Positions 19,433 to 27,992 are shown, counted from the first letter of the stretch. The stretch: 64,000 nucleotides of DNA from Cytophagaceae bacterium (GCA_021151805.1 JAGKWN010000003.1:23136-87135), one strand, 5' to 3'. Program-made: numbers and translations. The notes: a model not told the origin generated them from the sequence alone.

Positions 19433-19820
19433 GCAAAACCACATATCATTCCTCAGAGCGTATGGCCCGGCCATCGTCTGGGGAATTTTTATATTAGTCG
19501 CTACCTTAACGCCCGGCAAATCCTTGCCCAGTTCGTCTTTATTCAGATTCGACAAGCTGATTCATTTGTTTATATTCGGTATGTTTGCATGGCTTGTATT
19601 AAGAGGCTTATATGCATATCATGCCGTGAAGATTCAGCATATAAAAGCAACATACTTATGGGTTGCATGTGCAACGATTTGCTTCGGTATCAGTATCGAA
19701 TTGATGCAGCAGTTTATTCCGGATCGCGGAGCTGATATTTATGATGTCATTGCAAACACAGTAGGCATCCTGGTTGCACAGGCGATTTTTTATTTTGCCC
19801 ACCGAACCAAAACAGCATAA
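19425..19820 (+). CDS. VanZ-like family membrane protein
   Basis: 131 residues with about four membrane helices, starting at a GTG inside the end of gcvH (8-base overlap). The VanZ-like signatures are present: T-L-T-P-G after the first helix, D-K-L-I-H-L-F-I-F-G in the second, and E-L-M-Q-Q-F-I-P-D-R followed by D-I-Y-D-V-I-A-N-T near the end. VanZ gives low teicoplanin resistance in enterococci, but the role of these short homologues is unknown. It abuts the M28 peptidase gene with a one-base overlap of stop and start. Confidence 0.85.
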   Translation: MLKQNHISFLRAYGPAIVWGIFILVATLTPGKSLPSSSLFRFDKLIHLFIFGMFAWLVLRGLYAYHAVKIQHIKATYLWVACATICFGISIELMQQFIPDRGADIYDVIANTVGILVAQAIFYFAHRTKTA

Positions 19821-21079
19821 TGTTTAAACTGGCACAGGTAATCGCAGCTTGTTTATTCGCTGTGTGTTCATGGGCACAAGATCTGGAACGCGTTCAGCAT
19901 ACCATCAAAGAACTTACTTCTGTAAAATATTATGGCAGAGGTGCCGCGCATGAAGGAGACCAGCGTGCTGCAGATTATCTCGAAAAACAATTTCAGGCTG
20001 CAGGATTAAAAACGGTTTCGAACAATACCTACTTTCAACCTTTTCAATATAAGATCAATACCTTTCCGGGTAAGCTGTCCTTAGCAACCGATAAAGGAAA
20101 ATTAAAACCCGGTATCGATTACATACTGAAATCTACAAGCGGCGCGGGAAAAGGAAAGAAGTGTACAGTCGTATATGTCGATTCCAGTATTTTCAGCAAT
20201 GACGAAGCCTTGCAGAAATTTCTTCAAAAGGATTTGAAGAACAATGTTGTCGTTTATCAGAAAAAATATTTCAAAGAATTTACTGCGCAAACACCTGATC
20301 TGCTTGGTCAGTTGTATTCAGCTGCCGCGATCATTGAGTTGCAGGATAAAAAGCTTACCATGGGGCTGGCAGATAACTCCTTTGATACACCTGTGTTTGA
20401 AGTACTGGCTTCTGCATTTCCTGCCGATAGTAAAACTGTAACGTTTGAAGTTGAAAACGAAGTTGTCAATCACACAGCCCGCAACATAATAGGTATGATT
20501 GAAGGTACAACCAAAAAAGACTCCTTCATTATCATTACAGCGCATTACGACCACCTGGGCACCCTAGGTAAGAAAACTTATTTTCCCGGCGCAAACGACA
20601 ATGCCAGTGGCGTAAGTATGCTGCTTGAACTGGCATATTATTACAAAGAACATCCGTTGGAATACAGTGTTGTGTTTATCGCGTTTGCCGGGGAAGAGTC
20701 TGGATTGTTAGGTTCTTCATGGTTTGTGAATCATCCGGCAATAGAATTAGCACGCATTCATTTTCTGATCAATCTGGATTTGCTAGGTACAGGAGATGAT
20801 GGGATTATGGTGGTGAACGGAAGTATTTTTAAAAAAGAATATTCTACACTGGTTGATTTGAATGAACTAAATAAATTATTGCCTGCGGTGAAGATGCGTG
20901 GTGAGGCAGCAAATTCAGATCACTATCCGTTTTATAAAAAAGGTGTTCCGTGTTTTTTCATATACACCTTAGGCGGAGTGGCCGCGTATCATGACGTACA
21001 GGATATAGCTAAGACTTTACCGCTGACAAAGTATAAGGAAGTATTTACATTGATTCTGCTGTTTAACAAAACCGTATAA
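19820..21079 (+). CDS. M28 family zinc aminopeptidase, exported
   Basis: 419 residues: signal peptide (cleavage after S-W-A), a protease-associated-like region, then the M28 catalytic domain. Zinc ligands and catalysts can be read: His242 and Asp244 in AHYDHLG, Asp260 in GANDNASG, Glu292-Glu293 in GEESGLLGS, a later Asp in N-L-D-L-L-G, and a His in N-S-D-H-Y-P. Such enzymes remove N-terminal residues from peptides in the periplasm or outside. Last gene of the ruvA-sprA-gcvH-VanZ run, followed by a strong terminator. Confidence 0.9.
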   Translation: MFKLAQVIAACLFAVCSWAQDLERVQHTIKELTSVKYYGRGAAHEGDQRAADYLEKQFQAAGLKTVSNNTYFQPFQYKINTFPGKLSLATDKGKLKPGIDYILKSTSGAGKGKKCTVVYVDSSIFSNDEALQKFLQKDLKNNVVVYQKKYFKEFTAQTPDLLGQLYSAAAIIELQDKKLTMGLADNSFDTPVFEVLASAFPADSKTVTFEVENEVVNHTARNIIGMIEGTTKKDSFIIITAHYDHLGTLGKKTYFPGANDNASGVSMLLELAYYYKEHPLEYSVVFIAFAGEESGLLGSSWFVNHPAIELARIHFLINLDLLGTGDDGIMVVNGSIFKKEYSTLVDLNELNKLLPAVKMRGEAANSDHYPFYKKGVPCFFIYTLGGVAAYHDVQDIAKTLPLTKYKEVFTLILLFNKTV

Positions 21080-21083
21080 CAAG

Positions 21084-21121
21084 CACGCGTAACACTACTA
21101 TACTAAACAGTGTTACGCGTG
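21084..21121. terminator. Bidirectional hairpin terminator
   Basis: A perfect 13-bp stem (CACGCGTAACACT at 21084-21096 pairing with 21109-21121) around a 12-base loop lies between the stops of two convergent genes, the M28 peptidase and the DUF1003 gene. It probably ends transcription from both sides, although T-runs are short. Confidence 0.8.
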
Positions 21122-21129
21122 TTTGCAGC

Positions 21130-21678
21130 TTATTTTTCTTCCAGTTTTGTTTCTATATTTTTTAAAATGACCAACTGCTGTGTCTGAATTTCAAATAAGA
21201 TCTGGATTTGTTCTTCAAGCAGCAGATCGACTTTTTGGTGCAGACTTCTCACTTCTAATTCCGCTTTAAGATTGATCAGGTGATTGTTTTCAGTACGTTT
21301 TCTATCCTTTTGTTCTTTTCTGTTTTGACTCATCATAATGATGGGAGCCTGGAAAGCCGCTATGGTAGAGAGTACCAGGTTCATTAAAATAAATGGATAC
21401 GGATCAAAATCATCGCGATTGGGAGCAAGTGTATTAAAGAGAATCCAGCCAGTAAGGATAACCGTAAAGGAGATAATGAATTTCCAGCTACCGCCGAAAT
21501 CTGCTACGCTATCTGAAATGCGTTGGCCCCAGGTTAAGGTCTCTTCGGGTTGGTGCAAAAGATTTTCTACAATGAGTTTTTCTTCAGCGATTGCCTGTTG
21601 AACAATCTTTTGGAGTTTGGCTAATTTTTCAGCTTCAGATGTCAGGAGTTTGTTTATGTCTTTGTCCATTGCAGTCAA
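21130..21678 (-). CDS. DUF1003 domain membrane protein
   Basis: 182 residues. Two central hydrophobic helices (about residues 67-87 and 99-120, W-K-F-I-I-S-F-T and M-N-L-V-L-S-T-I-A-A-F-Q-A-P-I) carry the DUF1003 pattern with QAPIIMMSQNRKEQKDR; charged helices flank them. The family is widespread and of unknown function; some members are near cation transporters. Transcribed toward the M28 peptidase and separated from it by a shared terminator. Its upstream side is a gene-free stretch of about 620 bases. Confidence 0.85.
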   Translation of the reverse strand: MTAMDKDINKLLTSEAEKLAKLQKIVQQAIAEEKLIVENLLHQPEETLTWGQRISDSVADFGGSWKFIISFTVILTGWILFNTLAPNRDDFDPYPFILMNLVLSTIAAFQAPIIMMSQNRKEQKDRKRTENNHLINLKAELEVRSLHQKVDLLLEEQIQILFEIQTQQLVILKNIETKLEEK

Positions 21679-22143
21679 TGTTTAAAAAGGTTAGAAGTTT
21701 GTTCATGATGGTTCGGAAATACATGAATCCTTACAGTATTTCCGCAATAAATAAAGATGTAAAAGAATTCTGATGACGGCCTGAACTTTATGTGCTACAG
21801 GCGTTAACAGTATGTTAAGACAATAAAAAGACGAGTAACAATCAAAAAAATCACTGAGCTATAAAAAATAAAAAGCTTTAGACTCGACGTTCATTGTTCT
21901 GACTAAGCCACAAATGTACCCTGCTGTTATGCCATCGGCCAGCAGTCACTATTGTTTGATATTACCTGAAATGGATTTCCATGCAACAGTTATTGTTTGA
22001 TGTTGGTAGAAATGAATTCCTTTCCTTGTTTGCTGACGATCGCATTTCTTGTCAAAGCACAAATCAACCCGCTGTTGTGCCAACGGCCAACAGCCCTGTA
22101 CTATTTGATTCGTTCTTAAAAAAAACAATCAGGGCAATTCTTA
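21679..22143. repeat. Gene-free region with imperfect hairpin-bearing repeats
   Basis: No credible gene lies here. Two related segments, 21905-21947 and 22054-22096, share the order GCACAAAT-like, CCGCTG, T/G-TGCC, CGGCCA, CAGC, then CTATT-TTTGAT. Each can fold as a stem: CTGCTG with CAGCAG in the first, GCTGTTG with CAACAGC in the second, so the arms vary together. Between them TATTGTTTGAT followed by GAAATG-ATTTCC occurs twice (near 21951 and 21993). The arrangement looks like decayed copies of a small structured element. Confidence 0.5.
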
Positions 22144-22189
22144 TAAAATAAAAAAGCCTTACTAAATTTTAGTAAGGCTTTCAGGCTCC
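22144..22189. repeat. Left direct repeat of the island (attL-like)
   Basis: About 46 bases almost identical to 29281-29325: TAAAATA, A-run, GCCTTACTAAA, TTTTAGTAAGGC, TTTCA, GCTCC, with one 1-base length difference in the loop and one substitution. It contains a hairpin with A/T-runs on both sides, thus also an intrinsic terminator. Since the right copy is the tail of tRNA-Asn, this copy is best read as the far end of an integrated element, or its scar. Confidence 0.7.
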
Positions 22190-22301
22190 GCTGATTTTTG
22201 AAATATCGAACCAATTTGGTACAGATTTGGAATTGTTATATTTTTTATCTGTTGATTATGAGTGTGGTATGTAGAATGTTGCTTTTATTACTATAAAAGT
22301 T

Positions 22302-23123
22302 TCATGAAGAATATTTCACCAGAATATCGGTTAATCCAGACTTTACTGTAAAAGTTATATGGTGATCGGTATCGGTTCTATAGTATTCATGGTTATTCGT
22401 ATCTAAATATGTTATTACTGAAGCTGAAGGATGATCATAAGGTATTAGATGCGTGCTAATTCCCATCACTATATCATCATTAAATGGTGGCCAAAAACAA
22501 GCACCACTATTTAAGCAGCCACTCTCGGCCCCATGATGTGGGACTTTAAAAAATGCAGTTGCAGGATCTATTAAAGGATTGATATTATTCCAAACATGCT
22601 GTTCTCCATCTGCACCAAAAAGGAATTTTTTTCCATCAAACTCTAAATTAAGAATTACTGAATTATTATTCTCATTGTATACATCTATAATACCAGGAGG
22701 AGGCCAGAGAATATCGAAAGTCAAGACTCCGAATGGAATTTGTTTTGTATTATCTACTTCTTCAAGTCTCTTAACATTCGACGATCTTCCACCAAACCTT
22801 AAAATATTTGATTGCGATGAGTTTCTGATTGATCGAGGAAACAAAAATCGTTTTGTCCCAAAAGTTTTCATTAAAAATGTCAGTCCCTCTCCATGGTCCT
22901 GATGTCCATGCGTTAACAATACAAAGTCAAAGTTCGGCTTTTGCGATTCAAAATCAATCTTTAGCTTTTCAAAATATCTTTTTATATAGATATATGAACT
23001 TTTGATATTTAAAGAATCATTGCTGTCTATTAACCCAAATGATCTATTGTTTAAATCATCAACAAGCTCAATAAAAATTGAGTCCCCAGCACCTACGTCG
23101 ATTAATGTAATATTAAGCTCCAT
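22302..23123 (-). CDS. ComEC/Rec2-type metallo-beta-lactamase-fold hydrolase
   Basis: 273 residues, a single MBL domain with no membrane part. Metal-binding motifs: THGHQDHG (His72, His74, Asp76, His77), FGADGE (Asp172), PHHGAE (His196, His197) and DHPS (His231). The N-terminal LIDVGAGDSIFIE and N-N-S-V-I-L resemble the C-terminal MBL domain of ComEC, a family thought to cut phosphodiester bonds. Soluble MBL genes of this kind are frequent in mobile and defence islands. It follows the 186-residue gene by 4 bases and is the last gene of that pair. Substrate unknown; a nuclease or nucleotide hydrolase is an inference. Confidence 0.85.
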   Translation of the reverse strand: MELNITLIDVGAGDSIFIELVDDLNNRSFGLIDSNDSLNIKSSYIYIKRYFEKLKIDFESQKPNFDFVLLTHGHQDHGEGLTFLMKTFGTKRFLFPRSIRNSSQSNILRFGGRSSNVKRLEEVDNTKQIPFGVLTFDILWPPPGIIDVYNENNNSVILNLEFDGKKFLFGADGEQHVWNNINPLIDPATAFFKVPHHGAESGCLNSGACFWPPFNDDIVMGISTHLIPYDHPSASVITYLDTNNHEYYRTDTDHHITFTVKSGLTDILVKYSS

Positions 23124-23127
23124 TCGA

Positions 23128-23688
23128 TTATTGCTTTTTAGGAAGCTTAAATTCCTCCCCTTTATTATTATCTAAACTTATATTATACTGAAATTCACAC
23201 CATGCTCGAAAGGCAAATGATTCTTCATTAGAATAAAAAGCCCTGCTTTCGGTTTCTTTAAGAAATTCAGCTAACTGCTTTTGATTTTTACTTAAATTGA
23301 TGGAATAGATTTTACGAAAAAGATCAAAATCCATTCTAAAAACATTGTTTCTGTATACTTTTTCCTTAATGTCGAAAATAAACTCTGGCAAGTAAATGCT
23401 GTTAAGAGTAGTGAATGTAGAATACTCTTTTTCTTCTTCATTAAAAAGTTCAATAGCTTCAAATAATTCAAAAAAATCATCTGGCCTATTAAAATTTCCA
23501 TCTTGAGAGAACGATCTAAAAATGACGCCTTGCAATTCAATTAGAAAAAAAGGGATTTGCGTACCATTTACTCCAAGCATCCATGGTGTATTTGATCCCA
23601 TATTTTCAATAACGAAATACTGTGCTCGAATAAGGCCATTTCTATTTTCATCTATAAAAATTGGCACTGTAAATCCTTGTTTAGACAT
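23128..23688 (-). CDS. Unknown protein paired with the MBL hydrolase
   Basis: 186 residues, not recognised. It lacks a signal peptide and membrane segments and is mixed alpha/beta: strands near the start (T-V-P-I-F-I-D-E, P-F-F-L-I-E-L-Q-G-V-I-F), then acidic helices (P-D-D-F-F-E-L-F-E-A-I-E-L-F) and a lysine-rich end. The 4-base gap to the MBL gene implies one mRNA and probably a shared function. Base composition is A+T-rich like the rest of the island. Restricted-distribution partner proteins of MBL enzymes are common in defence operons, but nothing in the sequence itself shows a role. Confidence 0.7.
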   Translation of the reverse strand: MSKQGFTVPIFIDENRNGLIRAQYFVIENMGSNTPWMLGVNGTQIPFFLIELQGVIFRSFSQDGNFNRPDDFFELFEAIELFNEEEKEYSTFTTLNSIYLPEFIFDIKEKVYRNNVFRMDFDLFRKIYSINLSKNQKQLAEFLKETESRAFYSNEESFAFRAWCEFQYNISLDNNKGEEFKLPKKQ

Positions 23689-23803
23689 AGAACATTACGA
23701 GAAAGTTTACAATAAATCTTTTGGATTAATGATAGAGGACTATGTCCAGTTTGCCTGGCATATTTTTAACGTTAATCCTATAGTGAACCCCGCAACTGAA
23801 TAA
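23689..23803 (+). pseudogene. Possible gene remnant between the MBL operon and the methyltransferase
   Basis: Read on the + strand in the frame ending at 23803, this stretch gives HYEKVYNKSFGLMIEDYV and then QFAWHIFNVNP, which has the composition of real protein, unlike the codons before 23690 that are the reverse of the neighbouring gene. It may be the last 35-40 codons of a gene whose front was replaced when the MBL pair came in. I recognise no family; chance is quite possible. Confidence 0.3.
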
Positions 23804-23888
23804 AAACTTCCTGACAAGTAATTCCGGTTTGGTATCTTTCCCCGAAATCTTAGCCATTATGAAACTTCGTTTTTCTTTTGAAAAAATA

Positions 23889-24920
23889 TCAGCGAAGGTG
23901 TTTGTCTAAGTGTTGTTTAATATTTTCAGATTGGATATAACTAAACTTTGGAGGAAGTGCATTTCCGATAAGAAGAGCAAGTGACGTTTTATCTATATCA
24001 GTAGGGAATTTATAATCCTTCGGAAATGATTGAAGTAATGCAGCTTCTCGTGGGGTAATGACCCGATCAAACTTTGGATGTAAAAATCTTCCTTTTGATG
24101 GGTTCAAGCAACCACCTGTAATGGTCGTTGAATGATCATCCCATCTCAGTCTTCCGTAAACATCATTAAAGCCTACATTTTCCTTTTTATGGCATTCTAA
24201 CAAATATTTCTTTGGAAGATCTTTTCTACTTCCTCCATCTTTTGGAATCAATTTGATCATTTCCATGATTTTCTCTGAATGTTTCGCTGTAATCTTGTGT
24301 AGAGGATCTTTTGTTCTACTTATAGATTCCAATTTTCCGATTGCATCTCTTACGGTAACTCTTTCTCCGGTAGGTTCCGCAACCTCAATTTCCCCCAGAA
24401 GAGAACCAACTAACACTAATCGTTTTCTATTTTGAGGAACACCATAATCTTTAATATTTACTACTTTATACTTTGGATTATACCCTAAATCTTTTAGCTC
24501 TTTCACCATCTTTTGGAAAAGATAATAATCTTTAAGTCCTGGGACATTTTCCATCATAATTGTTAAAGGTTTTAATTCTTTGACAAATCTCAGAAACTCC
24601 ATCACCAAGCTATTCCTGTCATCCTTAATGCTTCGTTTTTTGTTTAATCTCCTTACGGAAGAAAACCCTTGACAAGGAGGACAGCCTGCTAAAAGATGAA
24701 TTTTTTTATTTTCAGTAATTTGTGTTAAGTCTTCTGACTTTATATCCCTTATATCTGACTTTATAACCTTAGTTTTCTTATGATTTAGTTTATAAGCAGA
24801 CACAGCAAGGTCATTTAGCTCAATAGCTGCTTGAACTCTAAAGCTTGCTTGGTGCATACCTTCGGATAGCCCCCCGCAGCCCGAAAACAAATCCATTCCG
24901 ATATATTCTTTTTTTCTCAA
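23889..24920 (-). CDS. DNA (cytosine-5) methyltransferase
   Basis: 343 residues, probably starting at TTG (24920-24918): the only alternative, an internal ATG at residue 9, would remove the first strand. All key C5-MTase motifs are intact: I, MDLFSGCGGLSEG (9-21); IV, GCPPCQGFSS with catalytic Cys83; VI, MENVPG with Glu124; VIII, QNRKR (163-167); IX-X, REAALLQSFP and I-G-N-A-L-P. The target-recognition region between VIII and IX is short, so a small palindromic site is likely. It transfers methyl from SAM to cytosine. Divergent from the helicase-nuclease gene, sharing 76 bases of control DNA, with no ordinary restriction endonuclease beside it. Confidence 0.93.
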   Translation of the reverse strand: MRKKEYIGMDLFSGCGGLSEGMHQASFRVQAAIELNDLAVSAYKLNHKKTKVIKSDIRDIKSEDLTQITENKKIHLLAGCPPCQGFSSVRRLNKKRSIKDDRNSLVMEFLRFVKELKPLTIMMENVPGLKDYYLFQKMVKELKDLGYNPKYKVVNIKDYGVPQNRKRLVLVGSLLGEIEVAEPTGERVTVRDAIGKLESISRTKDPLHKITAKHSEKIMEMIKLIPKDGGSRKDLPKKYLLECHKKENVGFNDVYGRLRWDDHSTTITGGCLNPSKGRFLHPKFDRVITPREAALLQSFPKDYKFPTDIDKTSLALLIGNALPPKFSYIQSENIKQHLDKHLR

Positions 24921-24921
24921 C

Positions 24922-24956
24922 TTTACGTACTTGATTTACATTAAATTATACGTAAA
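24922..24956. promoter_or_regulatory. Inverted repeat in the divergent methyltransferase/helicase promoter
   Basis: TTTACGTA (24922-24929) and TACGTAAA (24949-24956) form perfect 8-base inverted half-sites with 19 bases between, inside the 76-base gap of the two divergent genes. The left half lies directly before the methyltransferase start codon. A dimeric regulator, or the methyltransferase itself as in some autoregulated systems, could bind here. TACTTTTA nearby resembles a -7 box for the helicase. Confidence 0.5.
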
Positions 24957-24996
24957 ATTATTACTTTTAAACATAAAAACCCTACAAATAAAAAAA

Positions 24997-27933
24997 ATGA
25001 CCAGCGTAATTGATTCCATATTAAAAAGCAAACTGACAAAAGAACAATATGAAGCAGCAATTGATACAAGTAATTGTATACTTTGTCTTGCTTGTGCAGG
25101 CTCAGGCAAATCCAGAACACTTGCATTTCGGATTGCGAGACTGATTGACGAAGGTAATGCTCCGGATAATATTGTTGCATTCACTTTTACAGAAAAGGCC
25201 GCAGATTCTATTAAAAGGCGAGTTGCTGAAGCACTAGGAGAAGCTGGTATACCTACTGCAATTGTAGGTGCTATGTATATTGGTACGATACATTCATACT
25301 GTAAAGTGTTGCTGGGGGAGATGGATGCAAAATATAGACAATTTGAAGTTCTTGATGAAAATGGTCTCAAATTGTATCTTATTTCCCGATATGCACAGCT
25401 TGGATTGAATAATCTTAGAACATACAAAGCCGCTTCCTATTTTGAAACCATTAATGAAGTTTCCAATGCTTGGAAGACCAGCAATGAGGAGTTACTATCA
25501 TTTGATGAGATTGAAAGCAATGAACCTGTATTGGGAAAAATTTTAAAAGATCTCAAAACTAATCTTGAGAGAGATCATTTCATTGATTTTTCTCTGATGA
25601 TACGTTTAGCAGTTGAAGCACTTCATAACAACTCTCCTCGAATGACGAATGCTTTAAAGCACTTCAAACATTTAATGGTTGATGAATATCAAGACGTAAA
25701 TCCTTTGCAGGAGAAGTTAATTCAAGGGTTACATGCCAAAAGTGAATCTTTATTTGTGGTTGGGGATGATGATCAGGCAATATATGGTTGGCGAGGAGCG
25801 GATGTTAAAAATATATTGTCTTTTGATAGACGGTATTCAAATGTTAAGACGCATATTCTATCGGAAAATTTTCGCAGTACTCAGGCTATTGTTGAGTCAT
25901 CAGATACATTTATTCAAACTGAATTATCTGCTTCTCGTTTTACAAAAACCCCTTACTCTCATTCCTCCGGCAATATTCAAGACTACAGAAATTTATGGTT
26001 TGATTCTCGTCAGGACGAAGCCAATTGGGTTGCAGATAGAATTGCTGCATTACTGGGCACAAAATATGTTGAAAAGGACGGAACAGAGCGAGGATTAACT
26101 CCCGGCGATTTTGCGATATTAATGAGATCCATTAAAAGATCATGGAATCAAAATAACTTACCTCCAAAGCACCACGAGTTTACAGAGGCATTAAAACAAC
26201 GTGGAATTCTTTATACCATGGAGTCGGAAGGAGGGATATTTGATAGGCAACATGCGAACGTTGTACGGGGGACATTTGAATTACTTAGAAATGCAGCTCC
26301 TCAAAGACAAATTGTAATCGATCATTTTACACAAAATATTCTTCCGGTTTTCCCTAATGCTGATAGAGATGTATTAATTGATGTAATAACAAATTGGAAC
26401 ATTAAAATACATTCCCCAATTGCTCCAGGTGCACCCAGACGAAAAGTCTATCCGCAAGACTTCTTACACGATTTACTCAATGCTTTTGGAGTACATAAAA
26501 GTCCATTGGATGAAACTGTTTGGCGAGATTTAGGTGTATTTAGTAAGATAATACTTGATATCGAAAAAATATTTGTCAGTATTGATTCTCCTTATAGATA
26601 TGGAGATGTTTTGAATTTTATTGGAAATGTTGCTCAGTCAGGCTATGAACTTTCAAACTCGGATTTAATTATTCGTCCTGATGCCGTTACAATTTCAACG
26701 ATTCATAAAATGAAAGGCCTTGAATTCCCTTGTGTCTTTATTGTGGATGTTGTCAACAGGAGATTCCCGGGAGATAATAGCTCATATAGTGGTTGGTTAC
26801 CATCAGTTTTAATGCAGGCTGCAATTGCTCGAGGGGCTTATGGATCAACAAGATTTGATGAAGCAAGGTTGTTTTATACAGCAATGACAAGGGCTGAAAG
26901 ATTCTTATATGTTACAGGAGCAGCAAGTCAACCGGATACTAAAACAGCAAAAAAACCTTCAGTATTTAAAACACGATTAACACATCCAGATATATTAACA
27001 ACCGAAACAGGTTTACCAATAAACCATACCACGGCTACACCAACTAAGCGATTCAATGAAACCGAGATGCCGACAAGTTTCACGGAAATAAAGGATTATC
27101 TCGCATGTCCTATGAGATATAAATTTCGCAAAATATTAAGCTTCAGTCCACCAGTGCCCGAGTTATTCGGTTATGGTTTGACCACACATACTGCTATAAA
27201 TAAAATACATCAAGAATTTCAAAATAAGATACCAACTGGTGCAGAAGCAGAACAGATTACTAAAGACATCTTTCATTTAAAGCATCTTTTCCCCAGTAAG
27301 GATCCCGTGAATTCACCCGGGCCTTATGAAAATGCACTAAATTCTTCCAGCCGAATAGTCAAAAAGTATGTAGAGGATTACTCTTCTGACTTCAATCAAA
27401 AGAGACAGTTAGAAGTTGATTTTGACATTAAAGCCTCAAAGGCATTAATTACTGGCTCCATCGACTTGTTATTAAAAGAAGATAGTCAGGGGAAAATTCT
27501 TGATGCTATGGTAATTGATTTTAAATCTATGGAGCATCCATCAGCACAAGATGTATTCTTTTGGATTGACCTTTCTCTTCAAGTTCAACTTTATGCTCAT
27601 GCGTCTAAAATCGTTTTGGGAGAAAATGCCAAAACAGGAGCCGTACATCTATTAAAAGAAATTCAGGATAGAACAAAAAGTAGAATTGAGATTCCAATTC
27701 ATGACGATGCAATAAAGGCTGCAATTGAAAATATTGAATGGGCTGTAGATAGAATATTGAATAATGATTTTCCCAAAAGACCCAGCACAAAAAAATGTGA
27801 GGAGTGTGATTTTCATAAAATATGTTCAAAGTCAATAGAAAACTTTAAGGTCACAAATACTCCACCAGAAGTTTTTATTCCGGATGCAAATACAAAAAAG
27901 ATTGCTGTAAGAGCTTTTTCTGATATCGTATAA
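24997..27933 (+). CDS. UvrD/PcrA-type helicase fused to a Cas4/AddB-like iron-sulfur nuclease
   Basis: 978 residues from the ATG at 24997 (an upstream TTG at 24931 is in frame but its codons look like leader DNA). Superfamily 1A helicase motifs: Walker A AGSGKS (34-39), DEYQD (229-233), QAIYGWRGAD (260-269), H-K-M-K-G-L-E-F and Y-T-A-M-T-R-A. The C-terminal 280 residues form a PD-(D/E)XK RecB-family nuclease: GSID with Asp823, Asp841-x-Lys843, QVQLYAHA (864-871). Cys704, Cys934, Cys937 and Cys943 reproduce the C...C-x2-C-x5/6-C iron-sulfur staple of AddB and Cas4. It should translocate on and degrade DNA. Ends at a perfect 18-bp hairpin. Domain calls are firm; biological role is inferred. Confidence 0.92.
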   Translation: MTSVIDSILKSKLTKEQYEAAIDTSNCILCLACAGSGKSRTLAFRIARLIDEGNAPDNIVAFTFTEKAADSIKRRVAEALGEAGIPTAIVGAMYIGTIHSYCKVLLGEMDAKYRQFEVLDENGLKLYLISRYAQLGLNNLRTYKAASYFETINEVSNAWKTSNEELLSFDEIESNEPVLGKILKDLKTNLERDHFIDFSLMIRLAVEALHNNSPRMTNALKHFKHLMVDEYQDVNPLQEKLIQGLHAKSESLFVVGDDDQAIYGWRGADVKNILSFDRRYSNVKTHILSENFRSTQAIVESSDTFIQTELSASRFTKTPYSHSSGNIQDYRNLWFDSRQDEANWVADRIAALLGTKYVEKDGTERGLTPGDFAILMRSIKRSWNQNNLPPKHHEFTEALKQRGILYTMESEGGIFDRQHANVVRGTFELLRNAAPQRQIVIDHFTQNILPVFPNADRDVLIDVITNWNIKIHSPIAPGAPRRKVYPQDFLHDLLNAFGVHKSPLDETVWRDLGVFSKIILDIEKIFVSIDSPYRYGDVLNFIGNVAQSGYELSNSDLIIRPDAVTISTIHKMKGLEFPCVFIVDVVNRRFPGDNSSYSGWLPSVLMQAAIARGAYGSTRFDEARLFYTAMTRAERFLYVTGAASQPDTKTAKKPSVFKTRLTHPDILTTETGLPINHTTATPTKRFNETEMPTSFTEIKDYLACPMRYKFRKILSFSPPVPELFGYGLTTHTAINKIHQEFQNKIPTGAEAEQITKDIFHLKHLFPSKDPVNSPGPYENALNSSSRIVKKYVEDYSSDFNQKRQLEVDFDIKASKALITGSIDLLLKEDSQGKILDAMVIDFKSMEHPSAQDVFFWIDLSLQVQLYAHASKIVLGENAKTGAVHLLKEIQDRTKSRIEIPIHDDAIKAAIENIEWAVDRILNNDFPKRPSTKKCEECDFHKICSKSIENFKVTNTPPEVFIPDANTKKIAVRAFSDIV

Positions 27934-27947
27934 TGGAAAATTTAGCA

Positions 27948-27992
27948 AAGCCAATCAATTAATTTTATTGTTTTAAATTAATTGATTGGCTT
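27948..27992 (+). terminator. Perfect 18-bp hairpin after the helicase gene
   Basis: Bases 27948-27965 (AAGCCAATCAATTAATTT) are exactly complementary to 27975-27992, with a 9-base loop; A-rich before, T/A-rich after. It looks like an intrinsic terminator, yet only 28 bases remain before the ATG of the next gene, too few for a separate promoter, so it may act as an attenuator. Confidence 0.75.

Noticed and set aside
21679..21773. Short + strand ORF upstream of the DUF1003 gene
   Set aside because: Mostly antisense to the DUF1003 start and with no family features.
22190..22240. Possible pseudo-tRNA beside the left repeat, since TCGAACCAA occurs as in tRNA-Asn
   Set aside because: Only nine bases match and at a shifted distance; no arm or anticodon can be folded.
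23522..23803. 93-codon + strand frame as a full gene
   Set aside because: Its first two thirds are the reverse of the 186-residue gene; only the last ~37 codons could be real, and are listed as a doubtful remnant.
24931..24996. Helicase start at TTG 24931
   Set aside because: The added 22 residues are Ile/Lys/Leu-rich translation of promoter DNA and include the operator-like repeat.
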